64,000 bases of DNA from Sulfurospirillum cavolei (GTDB lineage Bacteria > Campylobacterota > Campylobacteria > Campylobacterales > Sulfurospirillaceae): positions 310,001-374,000 of the forward strand of contig NZ_AP014724.1 in assembly GCF_001548055.1 (NCBI RefSeq), read 5' to 3'. The notes under the pieces are model-generated. The model was not told the origin of the DNA. It made no database searches and saw nothing but the letters and a program-made list of their open reading frames with translations. The translations under genes were made by a program, and so were the position numbers. Below, one piece after another: positions 55,103-63,529 of this stretch (the stretch's first letter is position 1; each line of letters opens with the position of its first letter).

Positions 55103-56421
55103 TATTTGGACTGAAACGCTTGCGCTTTTTTCTTGAAGTTGATGCTCTCTAAAAAGGCTTCAACGCGCGTTTTGATCTGTCCGGCATCTTCAGGTGAATA
55201 GTCTGATTCGATGACAAGACACGGAATGCCCTCTTTGGCGAGCGCTTCGGTGACGAGGTGCGACTCGACATTGTACGTGTGGCAAAAGGAGAGCGTGTAG
55301 TAGATGACACCATCGGCTTTACGGTCTTTATACATTTGAACGATTTTATCGGTTCGAGGTGTATTGGGAGTGAAACAGGCACAGTCGATTTTGGAGTAGC
55401 GTTTCATCAAGCGCGCGTAGAGTTCGTCTTCGCTTTGAACGCCTTCGATGTCCACATTGTCTTTAAAGTAGCGATGTCCGATGCACCCTTCTTCGTTGAT
55501 GATACACGCACCTGAGCCTTCAACCGCGGTGTGGAGTTTCCAGTTTGGCGGAGCGATAGGCGTACCAAGCACCATAATGCGAGGGGTGTTCTCAGGGAAA
55601 ACGCTCACTTTTTCTTTGATGCGCTCATCCAGTTCATCGCAGAGTTCATTCACTTTTTGCGTAAAGCGTTTGGGGTCATCTAAAAAGCTCATTTGGCTGA
55701 TGAAAAGCGCGTCTTTGCCACTAATGGGCATGACGTCTGGGTGCATGCCGCGAAGCGTGTCAAGGCGTTTCATCGCGTCGCGTTTGGCGTTGATGACTTT
55801 GACACCTTCAAGCATCTCAGCAAGGCTTAGTTTTCGCTCACTCACCTCTTCGATGTGCTCTTTAAACTCTTTGATCTCCTCTTGCCACATTTTGAGGTCT
55901 TTCTCACGCTTCATATGCGGAATGTTCATGACATGTACGGGATGGTGTTTGGCTAAGATCTCCCATGCTTTTTTCTTGGCTTCACAGGTGGTTTCGCCGT
56001 AAATAAAATCACTGGATTGCGTATACGCACAGGTACGTTGAAGTTTGAAACCGTGCGCGGATTTAATCAACGGGCAGATATTGCGAGGCAGTTCGGTTTC
56101 GGCGTCCGCTACGGTAGCGTTAGAACCGCCGCATAAGCCATAACAGGCTCCGCCCGCACCCACGACGATCTCTTCAGGAACGAAGATACAAAACGTACCC
56201 ACCGCGGGTTTTTTTTCAGCACGAAGCGCGTTGATCTCGGCAATGCGTTGCCCTTGAATCTCGCTCATAAACCAGTCGAAATATTCCATACCGCGAGGGC
56301 GATTGGGTTGTCCTAAAAACTGTGCTTTGTAGGCTTCTAACCCGGCACCCATCATCTTTGCGTGACGCTCAACGTCAACACCGATACTTCCTAATAAATC
56401 CTTGTGGAGCTCAACACCCAT
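55102..56421 (-). CDS. 2-Hydroxyacyl-CoA dehydratase family / double-cubane cluster protein
   Basis: A 439-residue protein of the HgdB/FldB family. Cys candidates for Fe-S binding include those in GGACYGLCGGSN, ICPLIKSAHGF, GACIINEEGCIGH and CACFTPNTPR. Only one such subunit is paired with the activase and no CoA-transferase or second subunit is nearby, which is the arrangement of the double-cubane cluster proteins (YjiM type) rather than of true dehydratases with two subunits. The substrate is unknown; reduction of a small molecule at very low potential is expected. Confidence 0.85.
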   Translation of the reverse strand: MGVELHKDLLGSIGVDVERHAKMMGAGLEAYKAQFLGQPNRPRGMEYFDWFMSEIQGQRIAEINALRAEKKPAVGTFCIFVPEEIVVGAGGACYGLCGGSNATVADAETELPRNICPLIKSAHGFKLQRTCAYTQSSDFIYGETTCEAKKKAWEILAKHHPVHVMNIPHMKREKDLKMWQEEIKEFKEHIEEVSERKLSLAEMLEGVKVINAKRDAMKRLDTLRGMHPDVMPISGKDALFISQMSFLDDPKRFTQKVNELCDELDERIKEKVSVFPENTPRIMVLGTPIAPPNWKLHTAVEGSGACIINEEGCIGHRYFKDNVDIEGVQSEDELYARLMKRYSKIDCACFTPNTPRTDKIVQMYKDRKADGVIYYTLSFCHTYNVESHLVTEALAKEGIPCLVIESDYSPEDAGQIKTRVEAFLESINFKKKAQAFQSK

Positions 56422-56457
56422 GGTTTTTCCTTTGTGAAAAATGTAGTGCTGTTTGGG

Positions 56458-56469
56458 TTTACATGTAAA
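56458..56469. repeat. Copy of the dispersed palindrome TTTACATGTAAA
   Basis: A perfect 12-bp copy 37 bp upstream of the dehydratase-type gene, in the divergent region. A partial copy (TTTACATGTAGG) lies at about 56673, just before uppP. Confidence 0.75.
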
Positions 56470-56560
56470 GTGGTGAGCAGGAGAAAAGAGTGCTACGTTT
56501 CATGTATGTCTAAGCCTTAGACCAACAGCAATTAATGTATTGTAATCTACTAAAGATTAA

Positions 56561-56588
56561 AATTCGGTAAATTTTACTTTACCGAATT
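56561..56588. promoter_or_regulatory. Perfect inverted repeat upstream of the dehydratase operon
   Basis: AATTCGGTAAA and TTTACCGAATT, 11 bp each, with a 6-bp centre. It lies about 140 bp before the minus-strand operon and 104 bp before uppP. No T-tract follows, so a protein-binding site is more likely than a terminator. The binding protein is unknown. Confidence 0.5.
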
Positions 56589-56691
56589 AAGAGCAAATTT
56601 CTCCGCTTACAACGTTGCGTATGCGATGTTTGGCAAAGACTAACGCGGCTTATGCTAAAATCGCGTTTTATCTTTACATGTAGGAATTTTT

Positions 56692-57459
56692 GTGGATATT
56701 TTTCAGTCTATTATTATGGGTGTGGTTGAGGGGTTTACCGAGTTTTTACCCGTTTCATCGACGGGGCATATGATTGTCGTTGCCGACTGGCTCGGTGTAG
56801 AACAAAATAGCATGGTGAAAGCCTACGAAGTGATTATCCAGTTTGCCGCCATTTTAGCAGTGGTTTTAAACTATAAAGAAAAATTTTCTCCCAAAAAAAT
56901 CACGCTTTGGACGAAACTTGCGGTGGCGTTTGTTCCGCTTGGCGTGGTAGGCTTTCTCTTTGCCAAACAGGTCAAAGCGATGTTTAACGTAGACATCGTG
57001 GCATGGATGTTCATCATCGGCGGTATCGTCTTTTTGATCGTCGAAAAGCTTTACAAACCCCAAGAACATTTTATCGACGATGTCGAAAACGTGAGTTACA
57101 AACAAGCCCTTTGGATCGGTATCGCTCAGATCTTTGCCTTGATCCCTGGAACGTCGCGTGCGGGTGCGACGATCATCGGTGCGATGTTGGTGGGATTGAC
57201 GCGAAAAGCAAGTGCGGAATTTTCGTTTTTACTCGCGTTCCCCGTGATGTGTGCAACCACGGGATACGACTTGGTGAAACATCGGGGCGAGCTTTTCAGT
57301 GATGCCAATTTTACGGTTTTAGCCGTGGGATTTGTTGTCTCGTTTATCGTCGCTTATGCAACGATCAAGCTTTTTTTAAAGTTTTTAGAGACGTTTACGT
57401 TTGTCGGATTCGGCATTTACCGCATTCTTTTCGGTGTGGTGTTGCTTGCGATCTATTAA
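56692..57459 (+). CDS. uppP: Undecaprenyl-diphosphatase
   Basis: A 255-residue membrane enzyme that recycles the lipid carrier for peptidoglycan by removing a phosphate from undecaprenyl diphosphate; gives bacitracin resistance when abundant. The two signatures are VVEGFTEFLPVSSTGHM (near 11-27) and PGTSRAGATIIGAM (near 153-166). Start is GTG 56692, with only a weak site before it (AGGAA). Confidence 0.94.
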   Translation: MDIFQSIIMGVVEGFTEFLPVSSTGHMIVVADWLGVEQNSMVKAYEVIIQFAAILAVVLNYKEKFSPKKITLWTKLAVAFVPLGVVGFLFAKQVKAMFNVDIVAWMFIIGGIVFLIVEKLYKPQEHFIDDVENVSYKQALWIGIAQIFALIPGTSRAGATIIGAMLVGLTRKASAEFSFLLAFPVMCATTGYDLVKHRGELFSDANFTVLAVGFVVSFIVAYATIKLFLKFLETFTFVGFGIYRILFGVVLLAIY

Positions 57460-57471
57460 CGCTTTAGCCGA

Positions 57472-58059
57472 TCAATCAAAGAGGTGCGCTAGTACCTCTT
57501 TATCCACGGCCGTTTTTTGAATAATATGAATCCCCCGCGCGGAGAGTGCGCTTCGAAGTCCTTCCCCTAATTTTTCGCTGATAAAAAAGTTGACCTGATG
57601 GTTTTGGAAGAGTTCGGGAAGCACCAAGGGCGGTTTGAGGTTTTGCGCGAAAACGGGATTTTCAAGCTCAACCCACGATACGATCGTATGATCGTGAATC
57701 GTCGCGATGATGACGTATTTTCTTTTGGGTTGAAGCGGTAAAAGCGTCTTTGGCGAGTCGCAACACAAAGCGACGACGTAGCGATCGCGCTTGGTCTCCA
57801 AGTCCAAATGGTGTCCGCCCAAAAGCGCTAAGGCAACTTTGTAATGCGCCGATTTGATAATACGCGCAAACGTCGGACGCGAAATACCCATTTTTTGTGC
57901 CGCATCTTCTTGGTAAAGCCCCATCAAATCCATCCAGTACAACGCTTCGGTCTCTTCGCTTAAAAGCATAATCGACTCGTTGTGCGTGACGTTTTTAGGC
58001 GTAAAGCGTGTACAAAGCGGTTGGTAAAACGTTTGACGAAGGCATTTTTGACGCGGCAT
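57472..58059 (-). CDS. UPF0251 DNA-binding protein fused to a NifX-like domain
   Basis: A 195-residue fusion. N-terminal UPF0251/DUF134 part (about 1-95): MPRQKCLR, then ETEALYWMDLMGLYQEDAAQ and KMGISRPTFARIIKSAHYK, a sigma-like helix-turn-helix. C-terminal NifX/NifB-type domain (about 100-185), with KYVIIATIHDHTIVSWVELE and IHIIQKT at the end. Its divergent neighbour is another NifX-type protein, so it is probably a regulator of that gene that senses a metal cluster or anion. No nitrogenase genes are in the window. Confidence 0.85.
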   Translation of the reverse strand: MPRQKCLRQTFYQPLCTRFTPKNVTHNESIMLLSEETEALYWMDLMGLYQEDAAQKMGISRPTFARIIKSAHYKVALALLGGHHLDLETKRDRYVVALCCDSPKTLLPLQPKRKYVIIATIHDHTIVSWVELENPVFAQNLKPPLVLPELFQNHQVNFFISEKLGEGLRSALSARGIHIIQKTAVDKEVLAHLFD

Positions 58060-58116
58060 GAAGCACTCCTTAAATCGTAGAAGTTATGGTAGCATAAAAG
58101 CTTTAAAAATACTTGA

Positions 58117-58154
58117 CATATGTTCATTTAAAGTGATACAATTACGAACATATG
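58117..58154. promoter_or_regulatory. Paired operator around the NifX-type promoter
   Basis: CATATGTTC (58117-58125) and GAACATATG (58146-58154) face each other and flank the -10 region (GATACAAT). TTGACA at 58113-58118 can serve as -35. Each half is itself close to the dyad GAACATATGTTC, so these may be two sites for the UPF0251 regulator, 29 bp apart, between the divergent genes. Confidence 0.6.
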
Positions 58155-58174
58155 ACCAAAATAAAGGAGATAAA

Positions 58175-58708
58175 ATGATCGCTATGCCGATTAAAACCGA
58201 TAGTGAAAACAGTGCTTTAGCACCGCTTTTCGGTAAAGCAAAATTTTTCGCGTTGATCGATGAAAACGCTAAAATCACGATTCAATCCAATGAAGTCGAA
58301 GGCGGTATGAAAGTCGCACAATGGTTTCAAAAAGCGGGCGTTACGACGCTCATTACCAACCATTTAGGCGAAAAACCGTTTGCGGCACTTCAAAAAGCGG
58401 GTATTCGCGTCTACTTCGCCGGAAGTGAACGCATCGAGATTGCCCAAGCCCTTCAAAAGTTTAACGATCGTCTTTTGGAAGAGGTGAGCGCAAGCAACTA
58501 CGACACGCTTTTAAAAGAGGAAAAAAACGACAAAAAATCCCACGGTTGTCATGATTCGCACGAAGGTGCGTTTCGCTCCAAAGTCAAATGTTGCGAGAAA
58601 AACCGCAATCCTCTTGCCTCGGCGCATCGTCACGGTCACAAAGAGGGCGAATGCGGCGAACACGGGCATCATCACGAGCACGGTTGCTGCCACCACGAAC
58701 ACGCATAA
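58175..58708 (+). CDS. NifX/NifB-type cofactor-binding domain protein with His-rich tail
   Basis: A 177-residue protein from ATG 58175 (AAGGAG 5 bp upstream). Residues 1-110 are a dinitrogenase iron-molybdenum cofactor domain: MIAMPIKTDSENSALAPLFG, KAKFFALIDE and FAALQKAGIRVYFAG. The C-terminal third is rich in His, Cys and Lys (HGCHDSHEGAF, KCCEKNR, HGHHHEHGCCHHEHA), apt for metal binding. It is probably a metal or Fe-S cluster carrier. A longer reading from 58058 would cross the promoter and operators and is rejected. Confidence 0.86.
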   Translation: MIAMPIKTDSENSALAPLFGKAKFFALIDENAKITIQSNEVEGGMKVAQWFQKAGVTTLITNHLGEKPFAALQKAGIRVYFAGSERIEIAQALQKFNDRLLEEVSASNYDTLLKEEKNDKKSHGCHDSHEGAFRSKVKCCEKNRNPLASAHRHGHKEGECGEHGHHHEHGCCHHEHA

Positions 58709-58846
58709 GTATTCGTAAAAAGCCAAACGCGCTTCTTCGTTGCGTTTGGCATCTTTAGCCGGTTCTTTCGTCAAAAATTTCGTAAAAACGTCATTAAAAT
58801 GTTATAGTTTCGTTCTATAATATAAGAGACCCAGCAAGGAAGAGTG

Positions 58847-60172
58847 ATGTTTTTTCAGAAAAAAGAACCCGAGGCCTTAGGAATTTTACGTCAAGAAATC
58901 GAAACGCTTAAAGCCGAAAACGCTTTACTTAAGGAACTCTCTTTGTTTTCGCAAGAAGAGATGATCGTAGTACTCGACGCTTCCAAATCGATCGTTATGC
59001 AAAACGATTTGGCACGCGCTACGATACAAGAGCCGCAAAAATTAGCCGCGCTTTTAAACGAATCGATGCAAAATATTAGCATGGACGGATGTCAAGGAAC
59101 GTTGCGAAGCAAACGTCTTAGCGAAGGATGGGTCGCTTACAGCATCATCAAAACCGACGTGCGTAACGCCAAAGACAGTCATATTCTCTCGATGCATCAA
59201 GATTCTATCTCCGGTGCGCTTAAAAATTCGCAACAAACCTTTTCCGAAATCTTGAATGATTTAAAGACGATGAAAGAAGAGTCGTCGCAAATCTCAAGCG
59301 AAGCGCGCGACGGACTAAGTTTAGCGCATAACGCTTCTTCGGCGATGGATACGTTAAGTGTGTTGATGAGCGACGTTGTCGGTAATGCCAAATCGCTTTC
59401 GCAACGCAGCGGTGAAATCTCAAGCGTGGTACAACTCATCGAGGATATTGCCGATCAAACCAACCTTTTAGCTCTCAATGCCGCTATCGAAGCCGCAAGA
59501 GCGGGGGAACACGGACGGGGATTTGCCGTCGTTGCCGATGAGGTACGAAATTTGGCGGAACGAACGCAAAAGGCCACCAAAGAGATTGCGATGGTCGTTA
59601 AAACGATGCAACAAGAGTCCGCCCAAACCGAACAAAGTACCGCCGAAGTCAATCAAATCGCACAAACGACCAAAAAGCAAACGGACGAGCTTACGACCAA
59701 AATCGTCTCTTTCGAGAAAAACGCAACGCGTTCGGTTTTTGAGGTCGATCATCTGAGCGATAAAATCTTCGCATCTTTGGCAAAAATCGACCACGTCATC
59801 TATAAAAATAACGTCTATTCGCTACTTTTCGGCGAAAAAAACGAGTTTAAGGCCGTTACGCACCATGAATGCCGTTTGGGACATTGGTACGAAAGAGGTA
59901 TCGGGAAAGAGGAATTTCATGCGATGCCTTCGTATGCTAAGCTTGAAAATCCGCATGCCAAGGTGCATGAGATCGCCAACCGTTTAGCCCAAGAGTGCGG
60001 CGAAGGAAAGGCAATCTGCTCGAAGGCGCACATCGAAGAGATGGTATCGCAAATCGAAGCGGCAAGCGGCAGTGTTTTTGAAAGCTTAGACAGTATGGTT
60101 GAAGAAAAAGCTAAAAAATTAATGTTGGAAGCAAAAGATCGCTTATTCGATCGAACGATAAAGGGTGCATAA
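58847..60172 (+). CDS. Cytoplasmic methyl-accepting chemotaxis protein with CZB domain
   Basis: A 441-residue soluble receptor. N-terminal coiled coil and PAS-like part (about 10-115), then a signalling domain with the hairpin tip [20 protein letters not shown] and [20 protein letters not shown], and at about 310-390 a chemoreceptor zinc-binding (CZB) domain: [28 protein letters not shown] and [10 protein letters not shown] hold the His/Cys ligands. No membrane helix is present. Start ATG 58847 (GTG 58844 is an alternative); AAGGAAGAG precedes. Its stop overlaps the next start by one base. CZB receptors sense zinc or hypochlorite-type oxidants. Confidence 0.9.
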   Translation: MFFQKKEPEALGILRQEIETLKAENALLKELSLFSQEEMIVVLDASKSIVMQNDLARATIQEPQKLAALLNESMQNISMDGCQGTLRSKRLSEGWVAYSIIKTDVRNAKDSHILSMHQDSISGALKNSQQTFSEILNDLKTMKEESSQISSEARDGLSLAHNASSAMDTLSVLMSDVVGNAKSLSQRSGEISSVVQLIEDIADQTNLLALNAAIEAARAGEHGRGFAVVADEVRNLAERTQKATKEIAMVVKTMQQESAQTEQSTAEVNQIAQTTKKQTDELTTKIVSFEKNATRSVFEVDHLSDKIFASLAKIDHVIYKNNVYSLLFGEKNEFKAVTHHECRLGHWYERGIGKEEFHAMPSYAKLENPHAKVHEIANRLAQECGEGKAICSKAHIEEMVSQIEAASGSVFESLDSMVEEKAKKLMLEAKDRLFDRTIKGA

Positions 60173-60540
60173 TGGCGAAAACGATAAAAGTTGCTATCAT
60201 CGACGATGAGCAAGATATTTTGGATATGATCGAAAAGTATTTAAGACGACTCGGCGGTTTTGAAGTGGACGTCTTTAGCAACCCGACCCATGCGTTAACG
60301 CGCGTGGACGGGAAGTACGATATTGTTTTCTTGGATATTATGATGCCTCAAATGGGCGGATTGGACGTCTTAAAAGCGTTACGGGAAAAAGCACCCGATT
60401 TGAAGATCGTCATGATGACGGCATACTCGACGTTGGATAAAGTGCTTCAATCGCACCGCGAAGGCGCAACGCACTACATTATGAAACCGTTTTCTTCGAT
60501 GAAAGTGCTTGAAGAAAAAATCCGTGAGCTTGTCAAATAG
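60172..60540 (+). CDS. Single-domain response regulator (CheY-like)
   Basis: A 122-residue receiver with no output domain. Phosphorylation Asp in IVFLDIMMPQMGG; acidic pocket IIDDEQD; switch Thr/Ser MMTAYST; Lys in YIMKPFSS. Sharing TAATG with the CZB receptor gene and 5 bp before the kinase gene, it is likely the partner of one or both. Confidence 0.92.
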   Translation: MAKTIKVAIIDDEQDILDMIEKYLRRLGGFEVDVFSNPTHALTRVDGKYDIVFLDIMMPQMGGLDVLKALREKAPDLKIVMMTAYSTLDKVLQSHREGATHYIMKPFSSMKVLEEKIRELVK

Positions 60541-60545
60541 TTTCG

Positions 60546-62249
60546 ATGGAAGAGGAACTTTTAGAAAAAATCCGCGATCTTGAGCTCGAGCTCGAGTTAC
60601 TCAAACAGCAAAACAGACGCATTTTAGAGTGTGCCGTCGAAGAAAAACGTTCGCTTGAAGCATTGGCAAAAAAAGCACAGCTCTACTTTAACAATGCCGA
60701 TTTGGGTTACGTCGTTTTAGACGCAAACCAATGCATCGTAGACGTGAACGAAACGTTTACGACGCTTTTGGGTTATGCCAAGGAAGAGGTGCTTTCTTCG
60801 GAAATGCGAATACTTTTTTCTAGAGCTAAGCAGTACCAAGAGTGGTTTAGCAAAGTAACGGCGTCCGAGTCTTGCGCCGGATTGTGCCATCTTGAATACC
60901 GTTTTCGCAAAAAAAGCCGACATTCGTTTTGGGCGGAACTTTTCGGACGTAGTTTTATCGACGATCATCGCACATTGATGATTTGGAGTATTCGCGACAT
61001 AAGCCAGCGCGTCAAATCGCGCAATATTATCGATAAGCTAAGCCGCAAATATCAAAAACAACTGCGCGATTTGGAGACCTTGCTCGACATTATCCCCGTT
61101 CCCGTTTTTATCAAAGACCGTTATTTCCGTTACATCGGATGCTCTCGCTCGTTTTGCGAGTATTTCGGTTTAAGCAAAGAAGCGATTATCGGCAAAACCG
61201 CGTTTGATTTGTATCCGATAGAGATTGCAAAACGGCTTTTACGCAAAGATCAAGAGATGCTCGAATGCGTGCATCAAGTCTATAAAATCACGACGGTTTC
61301 GCCGGCGACGGATAAAGAAGTCACGCTTGAAATTCAAAAAAAACAGATGATACGAAACGGGCATTTCGACGGCTTCGTCGGCGTTTTTATCGATATGACC
61401 GAATCGGAAAAACAAGAACTCTATTTGCAAAACCGCATTAACGAAGAGGTGAAAAAAAACCTTCAGATTCAAGCCGCTTTCCAAGAAGAGATGATTCAAA
61501 ACGCTAAATTTAGCGCGATCGGACAGATGGCGGCGGGTATTACGCATGAGATCAATACACCTTTGACGTACGTGAAAGGCAATTTTGAGATGCTTTTGGA
61601 AGATATGGAGGCGTTTATGCCCGATTCCGCGCGCAAGCGTACGATGCTAAAAGACGCCAAAACCATTCAAGAAGGACTCGAGCGCATCGAAAGCATCATC
61701 GAAACCATGCGTGAAGCGTCGCAGAAAAGTCGGGAACAAAAAGAGCCGACCAATCTTTTTGAAAGCGTCGTTTCCGCACTGATTTTGTCGTTCAATCGCA
61801 TGAAACAAGTGGTCGGCGTGCGTTTAAACGAACGTCTTTTTACCTTGCAGATGCCCAAAAACGCCTATACCTTTACATGTACGGTTCAAAAGCAACGTAT
61901 CGAGCAAGTGTGGATTATCATCGTGAACAACGCACTCGACGAATTGATTAAGATGAGTACGTTTGACGAACGTCAATTTGAGATCACGCTTCGTGAGGAA
62001 AACGGGTTTGCGATCGTGCGTTTTCAGGATAATGCGGGCGGCATCGACGCCAAAATTTTACCGCGTATTTTTGAGCCTTTTGAAAGCAGCAAAGAGAGCT
62101 CGGGTATCGGCATCGGTTTAAACATCGCACGGCAGATCGTGCTTCAAAACGACGGCGAAATCGTCGCTTACAACGAAGGCGGCGGAGCGGTGTTCGAGGT
62201 TCGTTTTGCTCTTACGGAACGTTCAAAACGGTTTTATTCGGACGATTGA
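60546..62249 (+). CDS. Soluble PAS-PAS histidine kinase
   Basis: A 567-residue kinase without membrane helices. N-terminal coiled coil (about 1-45), PAS at about 45-155 (YVVLDANQCIVDVNETFTTL), PAS at about 175-300 (DIIPVPVFIKDRYFRYIG), then the core with AAGITHEINTPLTYVKGNFE near residue 340, NNALDELIKMS, DNAGGIDAK and GIGIGLNIARQIV. It follows a CZB chemoreceptor and a CheY-like protein, so the three may form one signalling route. It ends 16 bp into the 3' end of the convergent EAL gene. Confidence 0.88.
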   Translation: MEEELLEKIRDLELELELLKQQNRRILECAVEEKRSLEALAKKAQLYFNNADLGYVVLDANQCIVDVNETFTTLLGYAKEEVLSSEMRILFSRAKQYQEWFSKVTASESCAGLCHLEYRFRKKSRHSFWAELFGRSFIDDHRTLMIWSIRDISQRVKSRNIIDKLSRKYQKQLRDLETLLDIIPVPVFIKDRYFRYIGCSRSFCEYFGLSKEAIIGKTAFDLYPIEIAKRLLRKDQEMLECVHQVYKITTVSPATDKEVTLEIQKKQMIRNGHFDGFVGVFIDMTESEKQELYLQNRINEEVKKNLQIQAAFQEEMIQNAKFSAIGQMAAGITHEINTPLTYVKGNFEMLLEDMEAFMPDSARKRTMLKDAKTIQEGLERIESIIETMREASQKSREQKEPTNLFESVVSALILSFNRMKQVVGVRLNERLFTLQMPKNAYTFTCTVQKQRIEQVWIIIVNNALDELIKMSTFDERQFEITLREENGFAIVRFQDNAGGIDAKILPRIFEPFESSKESSGIGIGLNIARQIVLQNDGEIVAYNEGGGAVFEVRFALTERSKRFYSDD

Positions 62250-63442
62250 ACTTTAAGATCCAAACACAGAATTTTTTCACGATCGCCCAAGGTAAATTTT
62301 TGCGCAAACGTGCGGCATAAGCGTCCCGAAGCGCGCGAGATGTATTTTTGGCTCAAATAATTGCCACGTTTGGACTCTTTGGTAATGTAAAAATACTCTT
62401 TTAAAGCGTGGTTGTCGCCCTCTTTAGCGGGACGGAAAAATTCGTTCGTATCGGAGCAGATAAACGTATCGCCCTCTTGAATGCCGGTATAGGCGTTAAT
62501 GCAGTAAATTGCCTCGATCGCTTCAAATTGCTGTAAAAAAACGCTTAAGTCGCGAAGCCCCGTTCGCGTAAACGATTTGATAATGGCTTGCGTATACGAT
62601 TTGGCGTTTTCTATCAGAAGTTCTTTATGAAGCATCGATTGTTTGACATTGCTCGTATGCAACTCTCCGATAGCGGTAATCTTTTCATTGAGAAGCTTTT
62701 CGTCGTAGAGAGCGGCGGAAGGTCTTGCAAACCAAAATCCTTGAAAGAGGTCGATATTGAGCTTTAACGAGCGTAAAATTTCGCCTTCTTCTTCAACGCC
62801 TTCGGCCAAAACCAATGCGCCGATGTTAAAGCACATGTTGGCGATGGATTTTAAAATCTCTTTGTGGATGAAGTTGTGATGCACGTTAAAGACCAACGAT
62901 CGATCCACTTTAACGATATGCGGGCGAACCGAGGAGATGCGGTCGAAGTTGGCGTTTCCGGCACCGAAATCGTCCAGTGCGATTAAGAAGCCGCGTTGTT
63001 TATAAAACGTGCAAAACTCTTCTAAACGTTCGGTATTTTGGATTTGGTACTCTTTGATTTCGATAACGACATGTGAGGGCGGAATGCCGATATCGTTGGC
63101 AAGTGCGCAAAAAGCAAAGTCCTGGAAACGAATCGTCGTGTCCAAAAGATGCGACTCGAAATTGAGAAATAAAAGCAGTTCGGGATTGGCTTTCAAAAGC
63201 GGTTTAAACGACTCTAGGGCTTTAATGCGAGCGTGTTTGTCGAGCTCGAACGAGAGGTTTTCTTTTTTGGCTTGATCGAAAATAAAAATCGGCGAAAGCG
63301 GCTCTTGGTTGGCGTCATATGCGCGCATTAACGCTTCGACGCCGATGACTTTCGCGCTTCGAATCGAAATAATCGGTTGAAAATAGATCATAATGCGGTT
63401 GTCTTGAATTAAGTGTGAAACCACGAAGCACCCTTTTGTCAA
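62234..63442 (-). CDS. EAL-domain c-di-GMP phosphodiesterase
   Basis: A 402-residue protein. The EAL domain begins early: IYFQPIISIRSAKVIGVEAL (EAL at 36-38), then HVVIEIKEY, LIALDDFGAGNANFD, HIVKVDRSL and LVLAEGVEEEGE, so the catalytic acidic residues and Lys are all present and breakdown of c-di-GMP is expected. A C-terminal part (about 255-402), with KSFTRTGLRDLSVFLQQFEA, may be a sensor domain. No membrane helix is seen. The 3' end overlaps the kinase gene tail to tail by 16 bp. Confidence 0.9.
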   Translation of the reverse strand: MTKGCFVVSHLIQDNRIMIYFQPIISIRSAKVIGVEALMRAYDANQEPLSPIFIFDQAKKENLSFELDKHARIKALESFKPLLKANPELLLFLNFESHLLDTTIRFQDFAFCALANDIGIPPSHVVIEIKEYQIQNTERLEEFCTFYKQRGFLIALDDFGAGNANFDRISSVRPHIVKVDRSLVFNVHHNFIHKEILKSIANMCFNIGALVLAEGVEEEGEILRSLKLNIDLFQGFWFARPSAALYDEKLLNEKITAIGELHTSNVKQSMLHKELLIENAKSYTQAIIKSFTRTGLRDLSVFLQQFEAIEAIYCINAYTGIQEGDTFICSDTNEFFRPAKEGDNHALKEYFYITKESKRGNYLSQKYISRASGRLCRTFAQKFTLGDREKILCLDLKVQSSE

Positions 63443-63529
63443 ACATTAGACGGGCATTATAACGAGGCAGAGCAAGCGTGAATGATTAAAATTTAATCAG
63501 TAGGTTTTGCCGACGCCGCTAGCAAATGC

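Noticed and set aside
58058-58174. A longer NifX-type protein starting at 58058
   Set aside because: This would include the promoter and paired operator region; ATG 58175 has a good ribosome-binding site and matches the domain start.
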